From: Telmatospirillum sp.
Lineage (GTDB): Bacteria > Pseudomonadota > Alphaproteobacteria > Rhodospirillales > Magnetospirillaceae
DNA: 64,000 nt
Direction of reading: 5' to 3'
NCBI GenBank assembly: GCA_031291415.1
Contig: JARLJB010000142.1
Span: 1 to 64,000, forward strand
The position numbers and the translations under genes were made by a program. The notes beneath the pieces were generated by a model that saw only the letters and a list, made by a program, of their open reading frames with translations, had not been told where the DNA came from and did no database searches. Shown in pieces: positions 55,833 through 64,000 of the stretch; position 1 is the stretch's first letter, and every line of letters starts with the position of its first letter.

Positions 55833-57764
55833 TCAGCGCATCGTTCTGACGCCGCGTGACGCCCGCAAGGCGGTTTTCCGGCGCGATTGCGGCGTTTCCT
55901 CTTCGAACAGATTGGCCAGTTGCTGCAGCATGGTCCCGCCCAGGTCCTCGGCGTCCATGATGGTGACGGCGCGGCGGTAATAGCGGGTGACGTCGTGACC
56001 GATGCCGATGGCCACCAGTTCAACCGGCGACACACTTTCTATCCAGCCGATCACCTCGCGCAAATGGCGTTCGAGATAGCTGCCGACATTGACCGAAAGG
56101 GTCGAATCATCGACCGGCGCGCCATCGGAAATGACCATCAGAATGCGGCGCTGCTCCGACCTGGCGATCAGCCGGCCGTGCGCCCACAGCAGAGCCTCGC
56201 CGTCGATGTTCTCCTTCAGGATGCCTTCCCGCAGCATCAATCCGAGATTCTTGCGGGCCCGCCGCCAGGGCATGTCGGCCGCCTTGTAGATGATATGGCG
56301 AAGATCGTTGAGACGCCCCGGATTGGCCGGTTTTCCGGCGGCGACCCATTTCTCGCGCGACTGCCCGCCCTTCCAGGCGCGGGTCGTGAATCCCAGCAGC
56401 TCGACCTTGACGCCGCACCGCTCAAGGGTCCGTGCCAGAATATCGGCGCTCATCGCGGCGACGGTAATCGGCCGGCCGCGCATCGAACCGGAATTGTCGA
56501 TCAGCAGCGACACCACCGTATCGCGGAAATCGGTGTCCTTTTCCTGCTTGAAGGACAGGCTGTGCATCGGGTTGACCACGACGCGGGCCAGGCGCCCGGC
56601 ATCGAGCAGACCTTCTTCCAGGTCGAACTCCCAGGCTCTGGTCTGCTTGGCCATCAGGCGCCGCTGCAGGCGATTGGCCAAACGGCTGACCACGCCTTGC
56701 AAATGCAATAGTTGCTGGTCGAGTTGATGCCGCAACCGCTGCAGTTCGTCGGCATCGCAAAGATCGTTGGCGTCGATCACCTGGTCGAAGGCCGTCTGGT
56801 AGGAAACGTAGGGCTTTTCCTGCGGATCGTTACGTCCGCCATGATCGCCCATACGGTGGCTGGACGGCCCTCCGGGCTCCTCGCTGCCGTGCCCCGGCAC
56901 CAGCATCGGATCGCCGGCCTCGCCTTCGCCTTCCTGGGCCGCCATGCTTTCGGCGTCGCCGGTCGCCGCATCGCCCGTTCCGTCGGCCGAACCGGCACCG
57001 CTTTCCGAGCTCTGAGACTGTTCCTGGGGGCCCGATTGGGCCCCTTGCGCATCCTCACCCTCATCGGATTCGCGATCCTCTGCCGGTTCCTCGTCGATCG
57101 CCTCGATATCGAGGGCGGCGATAAGGTCCCGCAGAGCCCGGGCGAATTTTTCCTGGTCGCCCAGGGTATCGGACAAGTTGGGAAATCTGGCACCGGCCTT
57201 CTCTTCGACGAAGGAACGCCACAGATCGACAGCCTGCCGGGCCGACGGAGGTACCGCCTGACCGGTGAACCGCTCGCGGGCGATCAATCGCACCGCTTCG
57301 GAGAGCGGCACCTGATCGCGCTGGGCAATGGCGGCATACCCCTCGCTGCGGTAACGCGCCTCAAGCGCCGCCGACAAATTGCCGGCGACCCCCTTCATCA
57401 TCCGCGCGCCAAGGGCTTCGACCCGGGCCTGGGCAACGGCATTGTAGATGTCCTTTGCCTCCTGCCCATGCGGCATGCGGCGGTTGTGCACGACCTCGTC
57501 GTGGAACCGCAGCCGGAGCGCCACCGCGTCGGCGGAACCGCGCAGGCGGGCCAGGTCTTCCTCCTGCATCTTGCGTGGCGGGACGGGAAGCCGAACCTGG
57601 TTGCCGCGAACCGCCGGCGCCCCCGGGGCATAGGAAACCTGCACGTCCTCGCGACCGGCCAGAGCGCGCAGCGCCGCCGTTGTCGTTCTTTTCACCAACT
57701 CGGCAGGTGCCTCGTCCTGACTGCCGAACAGGTGTTTGTCGCCGCCGCCCTTGTCCATCGGCAT
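55833..57764 (-). CDS. cobT: cobaltochelatase subunit CobT
   Basis: A 643-aa protein. Its N-terminal region ([40 protein letters not shown]) and a long acidic low-complexity linker at about residues 235-325 are typical. The C-terminal von Willebrand A-like domain has the MIDAS motif [14 protein letters not shown] near residue 425. CobT and CobS form the AAA+-like complex that, with CobN, inserts Co2+ into hydrogenobyrinic acid a,c-diamide in the aerobic pathway. It follows cobS by 3 bp. Confidence 0.96.
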   Translation of the reverse strand: MPMDKGGGDKHLFGSQDEAPAELVKRTTTAALRALAGREDVQVSYAPGAPAVRGNQVRLPVPPRKMQEEDLARLRGSADAVALRLRFHDEVVHNRRMPHGQEAKDIYNAVAQARVEALGARMMKGVAGNLSAALEARYRSEGYAAIAQRDQVPLSEAVRLIARERFTGQAVPPSARQAVDLWRSFVEEKAGARFPNLSDTLGDQEKFARALRDLIAALDIEAIDEEPAEDRESDEGEDAQGAQSGPQEQSQSSESGAGSADGTGDAATGDAESMAAQEGEGEAGDPMLVPGHGSEEPGGPSSHRMGDHGGRNDPQEKPYVSYQTAFDQVIDANDLCDADELQRLRHQLDQQLLHLQGVVSRLANRLQRRLMAKQTRAWEFDLEEGLLDAGRLARVVVNPMHSLSFKQEKDTDFRDTVVSLLIDNSGSMRGRPITVAAMSADILARTLERCGVKVELLGFTTRAWKGGQSREKWVAAGKPANPGRLNDLRHIIYKAADMPWRRARKNLGLMLREGILKENIDGEALLWAHGRLIARSEQRRILMVISDGAPVDDSTLSVNVGSYLERHLREVIGWIESVSPVELVAIGIGHDVTRYYRRAVTIMDAEDLGGTMLQQLANLFEEETPQSRRKTALRASRGVRTMR

Positions 57765-57767
57765 TTG

Positions 57768-58766
57768 CTAGCTCAGGGCCACGCGGGCCATGGTCTCCGG
57801 AAGTTCGATCCCGAAACAGCGCTGGTAGTATTCCGCCACCACCGAGCGTTCGGTTTCGTCGCACTTGTTGAGGAAGGTCAGACGGAAGGCGAAGCCGGTA
57901 TCGGCGAAAATTTCAGTATTCTCCGCCCAGGTCAGCACGGTCCTCGGGCTCATGACGGTCGAAATATCGCCGTTGATGAAGCCTTGCCGGGTCAGTTCGG
58001 CGACCCGCACCATATTGCCCACCATCTCGCGGCCTTCGCGGTTGTCGAAGGCCGGCAGCTTGGCCAGCACGATCCGCATTTCGACATCATGATCGAGATA
58101 GTTGAGGGTCGCCACGATGTTCCAACGGTCCATCTGGCCCTGGTTGATCTGCTGTGTGCCGTGATAAAGCCCGGTGGTATCGCCCAGCCCGATGGTATTG
58201 GCCGTGGCGAACAGCCGGAACGACGGGTGGGGACGAATGACCCGGCTTTGATCGAGCAGAGTAAGCTTGCCCTCGACCTCGAGAATTCGCTGGATGACGA
58301 ACATGACATCGGGACGCCCGGCGTCATATTCATCGAAGACCAGCGCCGTGGCGTGCTGCAGCGCCCAGGGCAAAATCCCCTCGCGGAACTCGGTGATCTG
58401 CTGTCCGTCTCTGACGACGATGGCATCTTTGCCGATCAAATCGATACGGCTCACATGACTGTCGAGGTTGACGCGGATACAGGGCCAGTTGAGGCGCGCC
58501 GCCACCTGTTCGATGTGGGTCGATTTGCCGGTGCCGTGATAGCCCTGAACCATGACTCTTCGGTTGAAGGCGAACCCGGCCAGGATGGCCAGCGTCGTAT
58601 CATGGTCGAAACAATAGGTGTCGTCGCGTTCCGGAACATATTCGCTTGAGGCGGAATAGGCCGGCACCGACATGTCGGTGTCCAGCCCGAACGTCTGACG
58701 CACCGAAATCTGGATGTCGGGCGTTGCCAGGAGGCCGTCCGAAGTCAAGGTGGCGGGTTGATTCAT
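57768..58766 (-). CDS. cobS: cobaltochelatase subunit CobS (AAA+ ATPase)
   Basis: A 332-aa MoxR-like AAA+ ATPase. Walker A is [19 protein letters not shown], Walker [17 protein letters not shown], and sensor 1 [22 protein letters not shown]. The N-terminus carries the CobS-specific [21 protein letters not shown] segment. It powers cobalt insertion with CobT and CobN; cobN is not in this window. A J-domain protein gene lies 44 bp upstream, a common arrangement in alphaproteobacteria. Confidence 0.97.
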   Translation of the reverse strand: MNQPATLTSDGLLATPDIQISVRQTFGLDTDMSVPAYSASSEYVPERDDTYCFDHDTTLAILAGFAFNRRVMVQGYHGTGKSTHIEQVAARLNWPCIRVNLDSHVSRIDLIGKDAIVVRDGQQITEFREGILPWALQHATALVFDEYDAGRPDVMFVIQRILEVEGKLTLLDQSRVIRPHPSFRLFATANTIGLGDTTGLYHGTQQINQGQMDRWNIVATLNYLDHDVEMRIVLAKLPAFDNREGREMVGNMVRVAELTRQGFINGDISTVMSPRTVLTWAENTEIFADTGFAFRLTFLNKCDETERSVVAEYYQRCFGIELPETMARVALS

Positions 58767-58810
58767 GGAAACACTGCTTTCGACGTGACTAGGGCGTTGC
58801 GCCCGACCGA

Positions 58811-59389
58811 TTATGACAGATTTAGGCTCTCACGGAGAGTTTTGTAAGCCTGGCCGATCTGTTTGAATCGTTCTTCAGCGGCTTTGTCGCCGCCATTGGC
58901 GTCAGGATGGTGCAATTTGCACAATTCCTTGTAGCGGGCCTTCAGTTTTTCGGCGGTCACCGGCCAGGTCAGGTTCATCACCCGCATCGCCATCAACTCG
59001 GCCGTCGGCTTGCCGCCCCCATGGTCTGACGGCGGCCGGCGCATGTCGTCACCGAAAAGGTCGAAGCTGTCCTTGACGCGCTCGGGATCGAATCGGAAGC
59101 GTCCGCCCGACAACGTGCCGAGCGGCCAGGTCGGCCGTTGCCAAGTGGTGTCCATCCGCAGCATCCGCTCGATTTCTTCGGGCTTCAATCCGGCGTAATA
59201 GTCCCATGAGGCATTGTATTGGCGCACATGCTCAAGGCAGAACCAATAATAGTCATGCAACATGTGGGGAGATTTGGGGGCCCGGTATTCGCCCGGCCCT
59301 TCGCAGCCGGGATGGTCACACGACCGCTGCTCGGCGCTAGTGTTCTGTTTGCCTTTTGGCGGCCAAAATTTACGTGTATGCCCGTTCAT
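58811..59389 (-). CDS. J-domain (DnaJ-like) protein upstream of cobS
   Basis: A 192-aa protein with a C-terminal J domain: [48 protein letters not shown], with the HPD motif at about residues 164-166. The N-terminal part has C-x4-C (CDHPGC), [28 protein letters not shown], and a possible metal-binding CxxxC/C site. Proteins of this layout sit next to cobST in many alphaproteobacteria, so a chaperone role for the chelatase is plausible but unproven. Confidence 0.88.
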   Translation of the reverse strand: MNGHTRKFWPPKGKQNTSAEQRSCDHPGCEGPGEYRAPKSPHMLHDYYWFCLEHVRQYNASWDYYAGLKPEEIERMLRMDTTWQRPTWPLGTLSGGRFRFDPERVKDSFDLFGDDMRRPPSDHGGGKPTAELMAMRVMNLTWPVTAEKLKARYKELCKLHHPDANGGDKAAEERFKQIGQAYKTLRESLNLS

Positions 59390-59493
59390 AATTGCCCACT
59401 ATGAGCGCAAGCGGAAAAGCTGGCAATATTCTCCCCCGTCGCGGCACCCATCCACCGCAACCGGTGAACCTCGCCACGAAAGGACCAAGAGGC

Positions 59494-59778
59494 ATGCAAG
59501 TCAGGAACACCATACGAACGAAATTGACCGAGGGGCTGGCTCCCCAGCACCTCGATGTCGAGGACCAGTCCCAACGGCACAAGGGGCATGCCGGCGCCAA
59601 TCCCGACGGGGAAAGTCATTTTCACGTGGAAATCGTCTCGGCGGCCTTCGAAGGAAAGTCAGCGATTGCCCGCCAGCGCATGGTCTACGATTTGCTGGCC
59701 GAGGAACTCAAGACACGGGTGCATGCCTTGTCCTTGCGCCTGCTGACTCCCGGCGAAGCCGGACCGACCGACGCCTGA
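59494..59778 (+). CDS. BolA family protein
   Basis: 94 aa from MQVRNTIRTKLTEGLAPQHLDVEDQSQRHKGHAG, with GESHFHVEIVSAAFEGKSAIARQRMVYDLLAEEL as the BolA-like core (the conserved His in SHFHV). AAAGGA lies upstream. BolA proteins work with monothiol glutaredoxins in iron-sulfur cluster handling and stress responses. It is divergent from the J-domain gene, with 104 bp between starts; this bolA/J-domain/cobST neighbourhood is common in alphaproteobacteria. Confidence 0.93.
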   Translation: MQVRNTIRTKLTEGLAPQHLDVEDQSQRHKGHAGANPDGESHFHVEIVSAAFEGKSAIARQRMVYDLLAEELKTRVHALSLRLLTPGEAGPTDA

Positions 59779-59995
59779 CGCCCCGTCCCGGCAGCGACCG
59801 AACGGCCCCCCCATCAGCCAAAGGAAACAAGTCGACCGGATTGCTCTGGTGGAGCGCAAGAGCCCCTTTGCATTCGGTTAAGACTAATGCATAATATTAA
59901 TTACCATCCGTTTACACTAATAAAAAATTCGTTAACGGATCGGCATAATCTTCCGGAATCGGAAGTGCCACTTGAGGGAAGAATGGGACATTGCG

Positions 59996-60361
59996 ATGGT
60001 TGTCAGCTCACTGCGCAATCGAAATGTAACCATCGGGGGCCGTCGGACGAGCATGAAGCTCGAGCCCGGCATGTGGGATGCCCTTGATGAAATCTGCCAT
60101 CGGGAAAGTACTGCAATTCACGAGATTTGCACCCGAATCGCCAAAGACCACAAAGGCTACAATCTGACGGCCGCAACGCGGGCATTCATCCTTGCCTATT
60201 ACCGCGCCGCCGCGACCGAGGACGGCCATTTGGCGGCCGGCCATGGAGTAAGGCCCGACCGCCGAACGAAGTCGCTGGCCGAACAGAAACTTTCGGCCCG
60301 CATCACGGTTCGCCCCCAGGTCAATAGCTCGCCCATCACCAGGCGTTTGACCGGTAGCTGA
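59996..60361 (+). CDS. ribbon-helix-helix domain protein
   Basis: 121 aa from MVVSSLRNRNVTIGGRRTSMKLEPGMWDALDEICHRESTAIHEICTRIA; this is the RHH_4-type DNA-binding fold (beta strand RTSMKLE, then two helices). A TTG eight codons upstream, behind a possible ribosome site, is an alternative start. The tail beyond residue 70 (AAATEDGHLAAGHG and onward) is uncharacterised and Arg-rich. RHH proteins of this group are likely transcription regulators; target unknown. The 215-bp gap upstream is AT-rich and probably holds its promoter. Confidence 0.85.
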   Translation: MVVSSLRNRNVTIGGRRTSMKLEPGMWDALDEICHRESTAIHEICTRIAKDHKGYNLTAATRAFILAYYRAAATEDGHLAAGHGVRPDRRTKSLAEQKLSARITVRPQVNSSPITRRLTGS

Positions 60362-60422
60362 CCGCAAGCAGGCGGATGTGCTTCCCTTCGGCGAAAGCCA
60401 AGGGCCAGGATAGTGTTGTGAA

Positions 60423-60472
60423 AACCGCACGTGACGGAACGTAGAGTCATGTGCGGTTCTCTTGACGTTTTT
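60423..60472 (+). terminator. terminator after the RHH gene
   Basis: Arms AACCGCACGTGAC (60423-60435) and GTCATGTGCGGTT (60446-60458) with one G-U pair, followed by CTCTTGACGTTTTT. Beyond it, up to 60606, I see no gene or other structure I can name. Confidence 0.6.
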
Positions 60473-60606
60473 CTGGCTCGAAGACGCCGGCACCGCTTCA
60501 GTGGGACTGAGCGTCCCTGCTCGTCGCGCCGCGAGCAGCGGCGGTCCTTCCCGCATCGTCAGGGACGACTCGCCAATCCGCTAGATGCGCGATGACTTTA
60601 TTGGGA

Positions 60607-60670
60607 TAGAGGCGGATTCAGATTTTTGACGGTATCGCTCTGCGATTCCGTCAAAAATCATCCGGCTCTA
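60607..60670 (-). repeat. 64-bp stop-anchored palindromic element, family B, copy 2 (terminator)
   Basis: On the minus strand it starts with the CNNM gene's own stop: TAGAGCCGGATGATT, then TTTTTGACGG ... CCGTCAAAAA, ending CTGAATCCGCCTCTA. 61 of 64 bases match the copy at 17596-17659, which is anchored on the chemoreceptor's TAG in the same sense relative to the gene. Confidence 0.85.
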
Positions 60671-61942
60671 GGAATTTTCCTGTGGGCCGGCGTCGGATGG
60701 TGGTGTCAGCCTGATCGAGATAATCTGGTTGCGCACCCGGCGCAGGACCTCGAAACGAAAACCATAGAATAGAAACACCTGGTTCACTTCCGGGATCATC
60801 CGCGATTCATGCAGCAAGAGACCGGCGATGGTGGCGGCATGCTCATCGGGCAGGCGCCAGTCATATTCCCGGTTGAGATCGCGGATCGTCACGTCGCCAT
60901 TGACGATGCAAGTCCCGTCCGGCTGCGGCCGCACGCCGGCCACCTGGACGTCATGCTCATCGGAAATCTCACCGACGATTTCCTCGATGATGTCCTCAAG
61001 CGTCACGACGCCCAGCAGCGTCCCATACTCGTCGACCACCAGGGCGAAATGTTCGCGCCGTTTGCGAAAAGCCTGCAGTTGATCAATCAGCGTCGTCGAA
61101 TCCGGGATGAACCAGGGCGGAGTCGCCAATCCGACGATATCGATTTCATCGAGATCGCCGGTGTGGTTGCGGACCGCCCGCAACAGATCCTTGGAATGAA
61201 TGACGCCGACAATATTGTCGTGATCTCCCTTCCACAACGGCAGCCGGGTATAGGGCGAGGCGGTCACCTGGTCCAGAATCACCGACATCGGAAGCGCGGC
61301 GTTGATCGTCACTAGATTCTTGCGATGGTTCATGATCTCGCCGACTTCGACATCGCCAAGATCGAGAATCGAACGCAGCATCTTGCGCTCGTGCTTGACG
61401 TCGTCCTCAACGGTATGGATGTCGATGGCGCCGCGCAGCTCCGCCATCGTCTCGTCGATTCCGACCTCCGAGTTCAAAGGCACACCGATCAGCCGGAGAA
61501 GCCCGTTGACGAAGGCTTGAACGGCCAGAATCGGCGGGCCGAACAGCCAGGCGATCGCCCGCATGATCGGCGCCAGCGCCAGCGCCAACGTATTGGCCTG
61601 ATGGATGGCGATGGTCTTCGGCAGAATTTCGCAAAAAACCAGGACGATCACCGTCATGAAAACGGTACCGTAGGCAACACCGGCATCGCCGAACATGGCG
61701 ATCGCCACCGACGTCGCCAACGCCGACGCCAGAATTTGTACCAGCGTATTGCCAAGCAGAATCGACCCCAACAGGCGTTCCTTACGATTCTGCAAACGGT
61801 TGACCAGGGCGGCGCGACTGTCACCCTCGACTTCCAACTGGTGCATGAGCGGCTTGGACACCACGGTCAGCGAGGTCTCGGAGCAGCTGAAGAAGAACAG
61901 CAACAGCAGCAGAACGACAATCGCAACGATGTTGAGAATCAT
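60668..61942 (-). CDS. CNNM/CorC-HlyC family transporter (DUF21 plus CBS pair)
   Basis: A 424-aa protein. The N-terminal DUF21 membrane domain begins MILNIVAIVVLLLLLFFFSCSETSLTVVS and has about four membrane segments. Two CBS domains follow (MSVILDQVTASPYTRLPLWKGDHDNIVGVIHSKDLL, and FALVVDEYGTLLGVVTLEDIIEEIVG). A C-terminal CorC_HlyC domain (RLPDEHAATIAGLLLHESRMIPE) completes it. Family members are linked to Mg2+/Co2+ efflux or homeostasis. It overlaps aroB by ATGA, as usual for the aroK-aroB-CNNM operon in alphaproteobacteria. Confidence 0.93.
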   Translation of the reverse strand: MILNIVAIVVLLLLLFFFSCSETSLTVVSKPLMHQLEVEGDSRAALVNRLQNRKERLLGSILLGNTLVQILASALATSVAIAMFGDAGVAYGTVFMTVIVLVFCEILPKTIAIHQANTLALALAPIMRAIAWLFGPPILAVQAFVNGLLRLIGVPLNSEVGIDETMAELRGAIDIHTVEDDVKHERKMLRSILDLGDVEVGEIMNHRKNLVTINAALPMSVILDQVTASPYTRLPLWKGDHDNIVGVIHSKDLLRAVRNHTGDLDEIDIVGLATPPWFIPDSTTLIDQLQAFRKRREHFALVVDEYGTLLGVVTLEDIIEEIVGEISDEHDVQVAGVRPQPDGTCIVNGDVTIRDLNREYDWRLPDEHAATIAGLLLHESRMIPEVNQVFLFYGFRFEVLRRVRNQIISIRLTPPSDAGPQENS

Positions 61943-63066
61943 AGCGAAGTGCCCCGAACACGAAGGATAGCCGCGGCAAGGACGCTCTTCACCGCCTCGG
62001 CCGGCACATCAGGCGATAAAAATGCCTGTCCGATGCCGTGGGCGAGAACGAAGGTCACGCGACCATCCTTGACCTTCTTGTCTTTGCCGAAGTGCGCCAC
62101 CAGACGATCGGCGTCCCAGGACCGATCGGGCAGCGGCGGCAGATCGACCGGCATGGTCAGCGCTGACAGATGCCGCAGCAGACGGTCGCGATCGGCGGGC
62201 GGACACAGCCCTAGTTCCACCGACAGATCGAACGCCAGACGCAGGCCGATCGACACAGCCTCGCCATGCAGCAGCAGCTCGCCATATCCGCCTTCCGCCT
62301 CAAGGGCATGCGCAAAGGTATGGCCGAGATTGAGCAGTCCGCGCTGCCCCGACTCCCGTTCGTCGCCGCCAACGATCCGCGCCTTGGCCCGACAGCAGGT
62401 TTCCACCGCCCGGACGCTGGCCGAGCGATTCCCCGCCAGCAAAGCGGCGGCGTTGATCTCCAGCCAGTCGAAGAAAGCCGGTTCGTCGATCAGACCATAT
62501 TTCACGACCTCGGCATAACCGGCCTTCAGTTCGCGGGGCGGCAGTGTCGCCAACACATCGACGTCGGCCAGAACCAGGCGCGGCTGATAGAAACTACCGA
62601 CCAAATTCTTTCCCTGACGGGTATTGACCGCTGTTTTGCCGCCAACGGAACTGTCGACCTGCGACAACAAGGTGGTTGGAATCTGCACAAAGGGAACGCC
62701 CCGCAACAGGACGCTGGCGGCGAACCCGGTTAAGTCTCCAATGACGCCACCGCCGAAGGCAACCACCGTCGTGGAACGTTCGCACCGCGCCTCAAGCATG
62801 GCATCGAGCAGGCTTTCCAGATGAGCGAAGCTCTTGGTTTGCTCGCCGGCCGGCAGGACGACGCCGTGGTTTTCGATGCCGGCCGCGTCAAGGGACTCCT
62901 TCAATGCTTCGAGATGCAACCCCTCCAAGGTCTCATCGGTCACGACGAAGACCCGGCGGCTGGGCAACAGCGGAAGCATCAGAGTGCCGGCCACGGCCAG
63001 CAAACCTGGTCCGACATGGATATCGTAAGAGCGGTCGCCAAGGGCGACGGTAATTGGTGCGATCAT
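61939..63066 (-). CDS. aroB: 3-dehydroquinate synthase
   Basis: A 375-aa protein. The NAD+ site is STTVVAFGGGVIGDLTGFAASVLLRGVPFVQIPTTLLSQVDSSVGGKTAVN, and the zinc ligands are in the LNLGHTFAHALEAEGGYGELLLHGEAVSIG region. It makes 3-dehydroquinate from DAHP, step two of the shikimate pathway. It starts 22 bp after aroK and overlaps the CNNM gene. Confidence 0.97.
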   Translation of the reverse strand: MIAPITVALGDRSYDIHVGPGLLAVAGTLMLPLLPSRRVFVVTDETLEGLHLEALKESLDAAGIENHGVVLPAGEQTKSFAHLESLLDAMLEARCERSTTVVAFGGGVIGDLTGFAASVLLRGVPFVQIPTTLLSQVDSSVGGKTAVNTRQGKNLVGSFYQPRLVLADVDVLATLPPRELKAGYAEVVKYGLIDEPAFFDWLEINAAALLAGNRSASVRAVETCCRAKARIVGGDERESGQRGLLNLGHTFAHALEAEGGYGELLLHGEAVSIGLRLAFDLSVELGLCPPADRDRLLRHLSALTMPVDLPPLPDRSWDADRLVAHFGKDKKVKDGRVTFVLAHGIGQAFLSPDVPAEAVKSVLAAAILRVRGTSL

Positions 63067-63088
63067 GATCGGCGGATCTCGTAGCTTC

Positions 63089-63649
63089 TTATGTTTGAGA
63101 CGGCAGGGCGGCGGTTTCCAGATAGTTGGTGAGGGCTGCCAACACTCTGTCGACGGTCACTTCGGGCGGACGGTCGACCGTATCGACGGCGATATCGGCC
63201 AGGGCGTAAGTCGGGTAGCGTTTTTCGATCAGCCCTTGCAGGATTCCCCGGGTATCGCCCCTCAGCAGCGGCCGATGGTCACGGCCGATGGTTCGTTTGA
63301 CCAACAGATCGAGGTCGGCCCGTAACCAGATCGAAATGCCCTTGTCGGCGATCAGCCGGCGCGTCTCACCGTCCATGAAGGCGCCGCCGCCGGTGGCCAG
63401 AACGCAAGGCGCCCCCTCCAGCAGGCGTCCGACCACCCGGCGTTCGCCGGCTCGGAACTCCGGCTCGCCGAAACGAGAGAAGATTTCACTGATCGAACAT
63501 CCAGCGGCGGCCTCGATTTCGTTGTCGGCGTCGGCGAAAGGCAGTTTCAACTTTTGCGCTAAGCGCCGCCCGACGCAACTTTTGCCGGCTCCCATCAGTC
63601 CGACCAACACGATCGAACGCGATATCTTGTCTGCAGTAATAACCATCAT
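63089..63649 (-). CDS. aroK: shikimate kinase
   Basis: 186 aa from [31 protein letters not shown]; Walker [10 protein letters not shown] is at about residues 18-26, the shikimate-binding [11 protein letters not shown] follows, then EFRAGERRV and [11 protein letters not shown]. It phosphorylates shikimate. The frame is open for 68 codons upstream but not family-like; GGA sits before the tandem ATG-ATG chosen. It leads the aroK-aroB-CNNM operon. Confidence 0.95.
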   Translation of the reverse strand: MMVITADKISRSIVLVGLMGAGKSCVGRRLAQKLKLPFADADNEIEAAAGCSISEIFSRFGEPEFRAGERRVVGRLLEGAPCVLATGGGAFMDGETRRLIADKGISIWLRADLDLLVKRTIGRDHRPLLRGDTRGILQGLIEKRYPTYALADIAVDTVDRPPEVTVDRVLAALTNYLETAALPSQT

Positions 63650-64000
63650 CAGCCGATCCAGCGGTTGGACCCGGTTCGATAAAACGGGCAATTCTTCCTC
63701 AAGGATCGCCCACGGGGAACCATCGGGCAAGATTGAACTCCCGTTCCTGGACCGATAAACTTTCGGAGACTTGACATAATCCGACCCTGGCGTTCCGTTT
63801 CCGAAATTCGAGCCACTTTGACCCAGCATCGACCGAATTGTGAAAACGATCAAAACACTAGGTTTATCAATAGACTAATGGTGCTCCATGTTTCTGAAAT
63901 CCCGAAAATCACCGGTGGTAAAGTGATCGGAATTTCAAAAACGCACCACCGGCGCTCCCCCTCGGACCTAGTATGCCCATCGCCCTGGCCTTTCCCACAA
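63650..64000. other. right-edge intergenic region with a hairpin
   Basis: No gene is supported here. A stem-loop at 63896-63936 pairs GAAATCCCGA with TCGGAATTTC, and ATCAC with GTGAT inside, followed by AAAAA. The 17-mer ACTAGGTTTATCAATAG at 63857-63873 matches 7991-8007 of the nested cassette with one mismatch. The promoter of aroK should lie here. Confidence 0.45.

Noticed and set aside
56712..58649. 645-codon open frame opposite cobT and cobS
   Set aside because: Spans two well-supported genes on the other strand and shows no protein-like pattern of its own.

Overview
The window looks like chromosome of a GC-rich alphaproteobacterium, most likely in Rhodospirillales (relatives of Magnetospirillum, Telmatospirillum or Rhodospirillum). 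This rests on gene content and order: aroK-aroB-CorC/HlyC, aerobic cobaltochelatase cobS-cobT next to a J-domain gene and bolA, a DUF1476 protein, an alphaproteobacterial ribbon-helix-helix protein, and LPS heptose genes. The genus is inference. No tRNA, rRNA, CRISPR array or complete insertion sequence was found. The only recognisable transposase is an IS110-type C-terminal fragment at the left edge.

Layout: 1-2.4 kb is a small accessory patch (IS110 remnant, a methyltransferase-like gene, a strikingly AT-rich FkbM methyltransferase gene, a truncated reading frame). 2.4-6.5 kb carries lepA, a lipid A-type acyltransferase and small proteins. 6.6-9.0 kb is a polar amino-acid ABC uptake system with no ATPase gene. 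9.4-20.4 kb is the translation cluster thrS-infC ... rpmI-rplT-pheS-pheT, split by an AraC-type regulator and a chemoreceptor. 20.6-27.1 kb holds a lipoprotein, a methyltransferase, a LysE exporter, two glycosyltransferases, a hydrolase, an SDR protein and a TPR protein. leuA with a possible attenuator leader and a PhoH-like ATPase follow. 30.6-36.3 kb is a GlxA-type regulator with a sugar-type ABC importer and an FAD oxidoreductase. 36.5-40.6 kb holds envelope, queC and hldE genes. 40.9-44.4 kb pairs a phosphatase divergently with two tandem degenerate GGDEF-EAL proteins. 44.5-47.6 kb is an ABC-2 exporter followed by cobalamin-assembly genes. accA, a Tat-exported superoxide dismutase and a Tat-exported NTF2-like protein come next. 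50.9-55.7 kb is a compact ethanolamine catabolism locus (eutB, eutC, eat, AraC regulator). The window ends with cobT-cobS-J-domain, bolA, an RHH protein and aroK-aroB-CNNM.

Functional links: ethanolamine ammonia-lyase needs adenosylcobalamin, and the window also encodes cobalt insertion (cobS/cobT) and corrin-ring completion (ribazoletransferase and a candidate phosphatase). hldE and a GT9 heptosyltransferase-like gene fit LPS core synthesis.

The least expected signal is outside the genes. Several dispersed palindromic elements occur. One begins exactly at the TAG stop codon of three unrelated genes (lepA, the chemoreceptor, the CNNM protein). Another brackets the ethanolamine locus as direct copies. 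Others form large cruciforms, a nested hairpin cassette and a 92-bp tandem array. infC appears to start at ATA.
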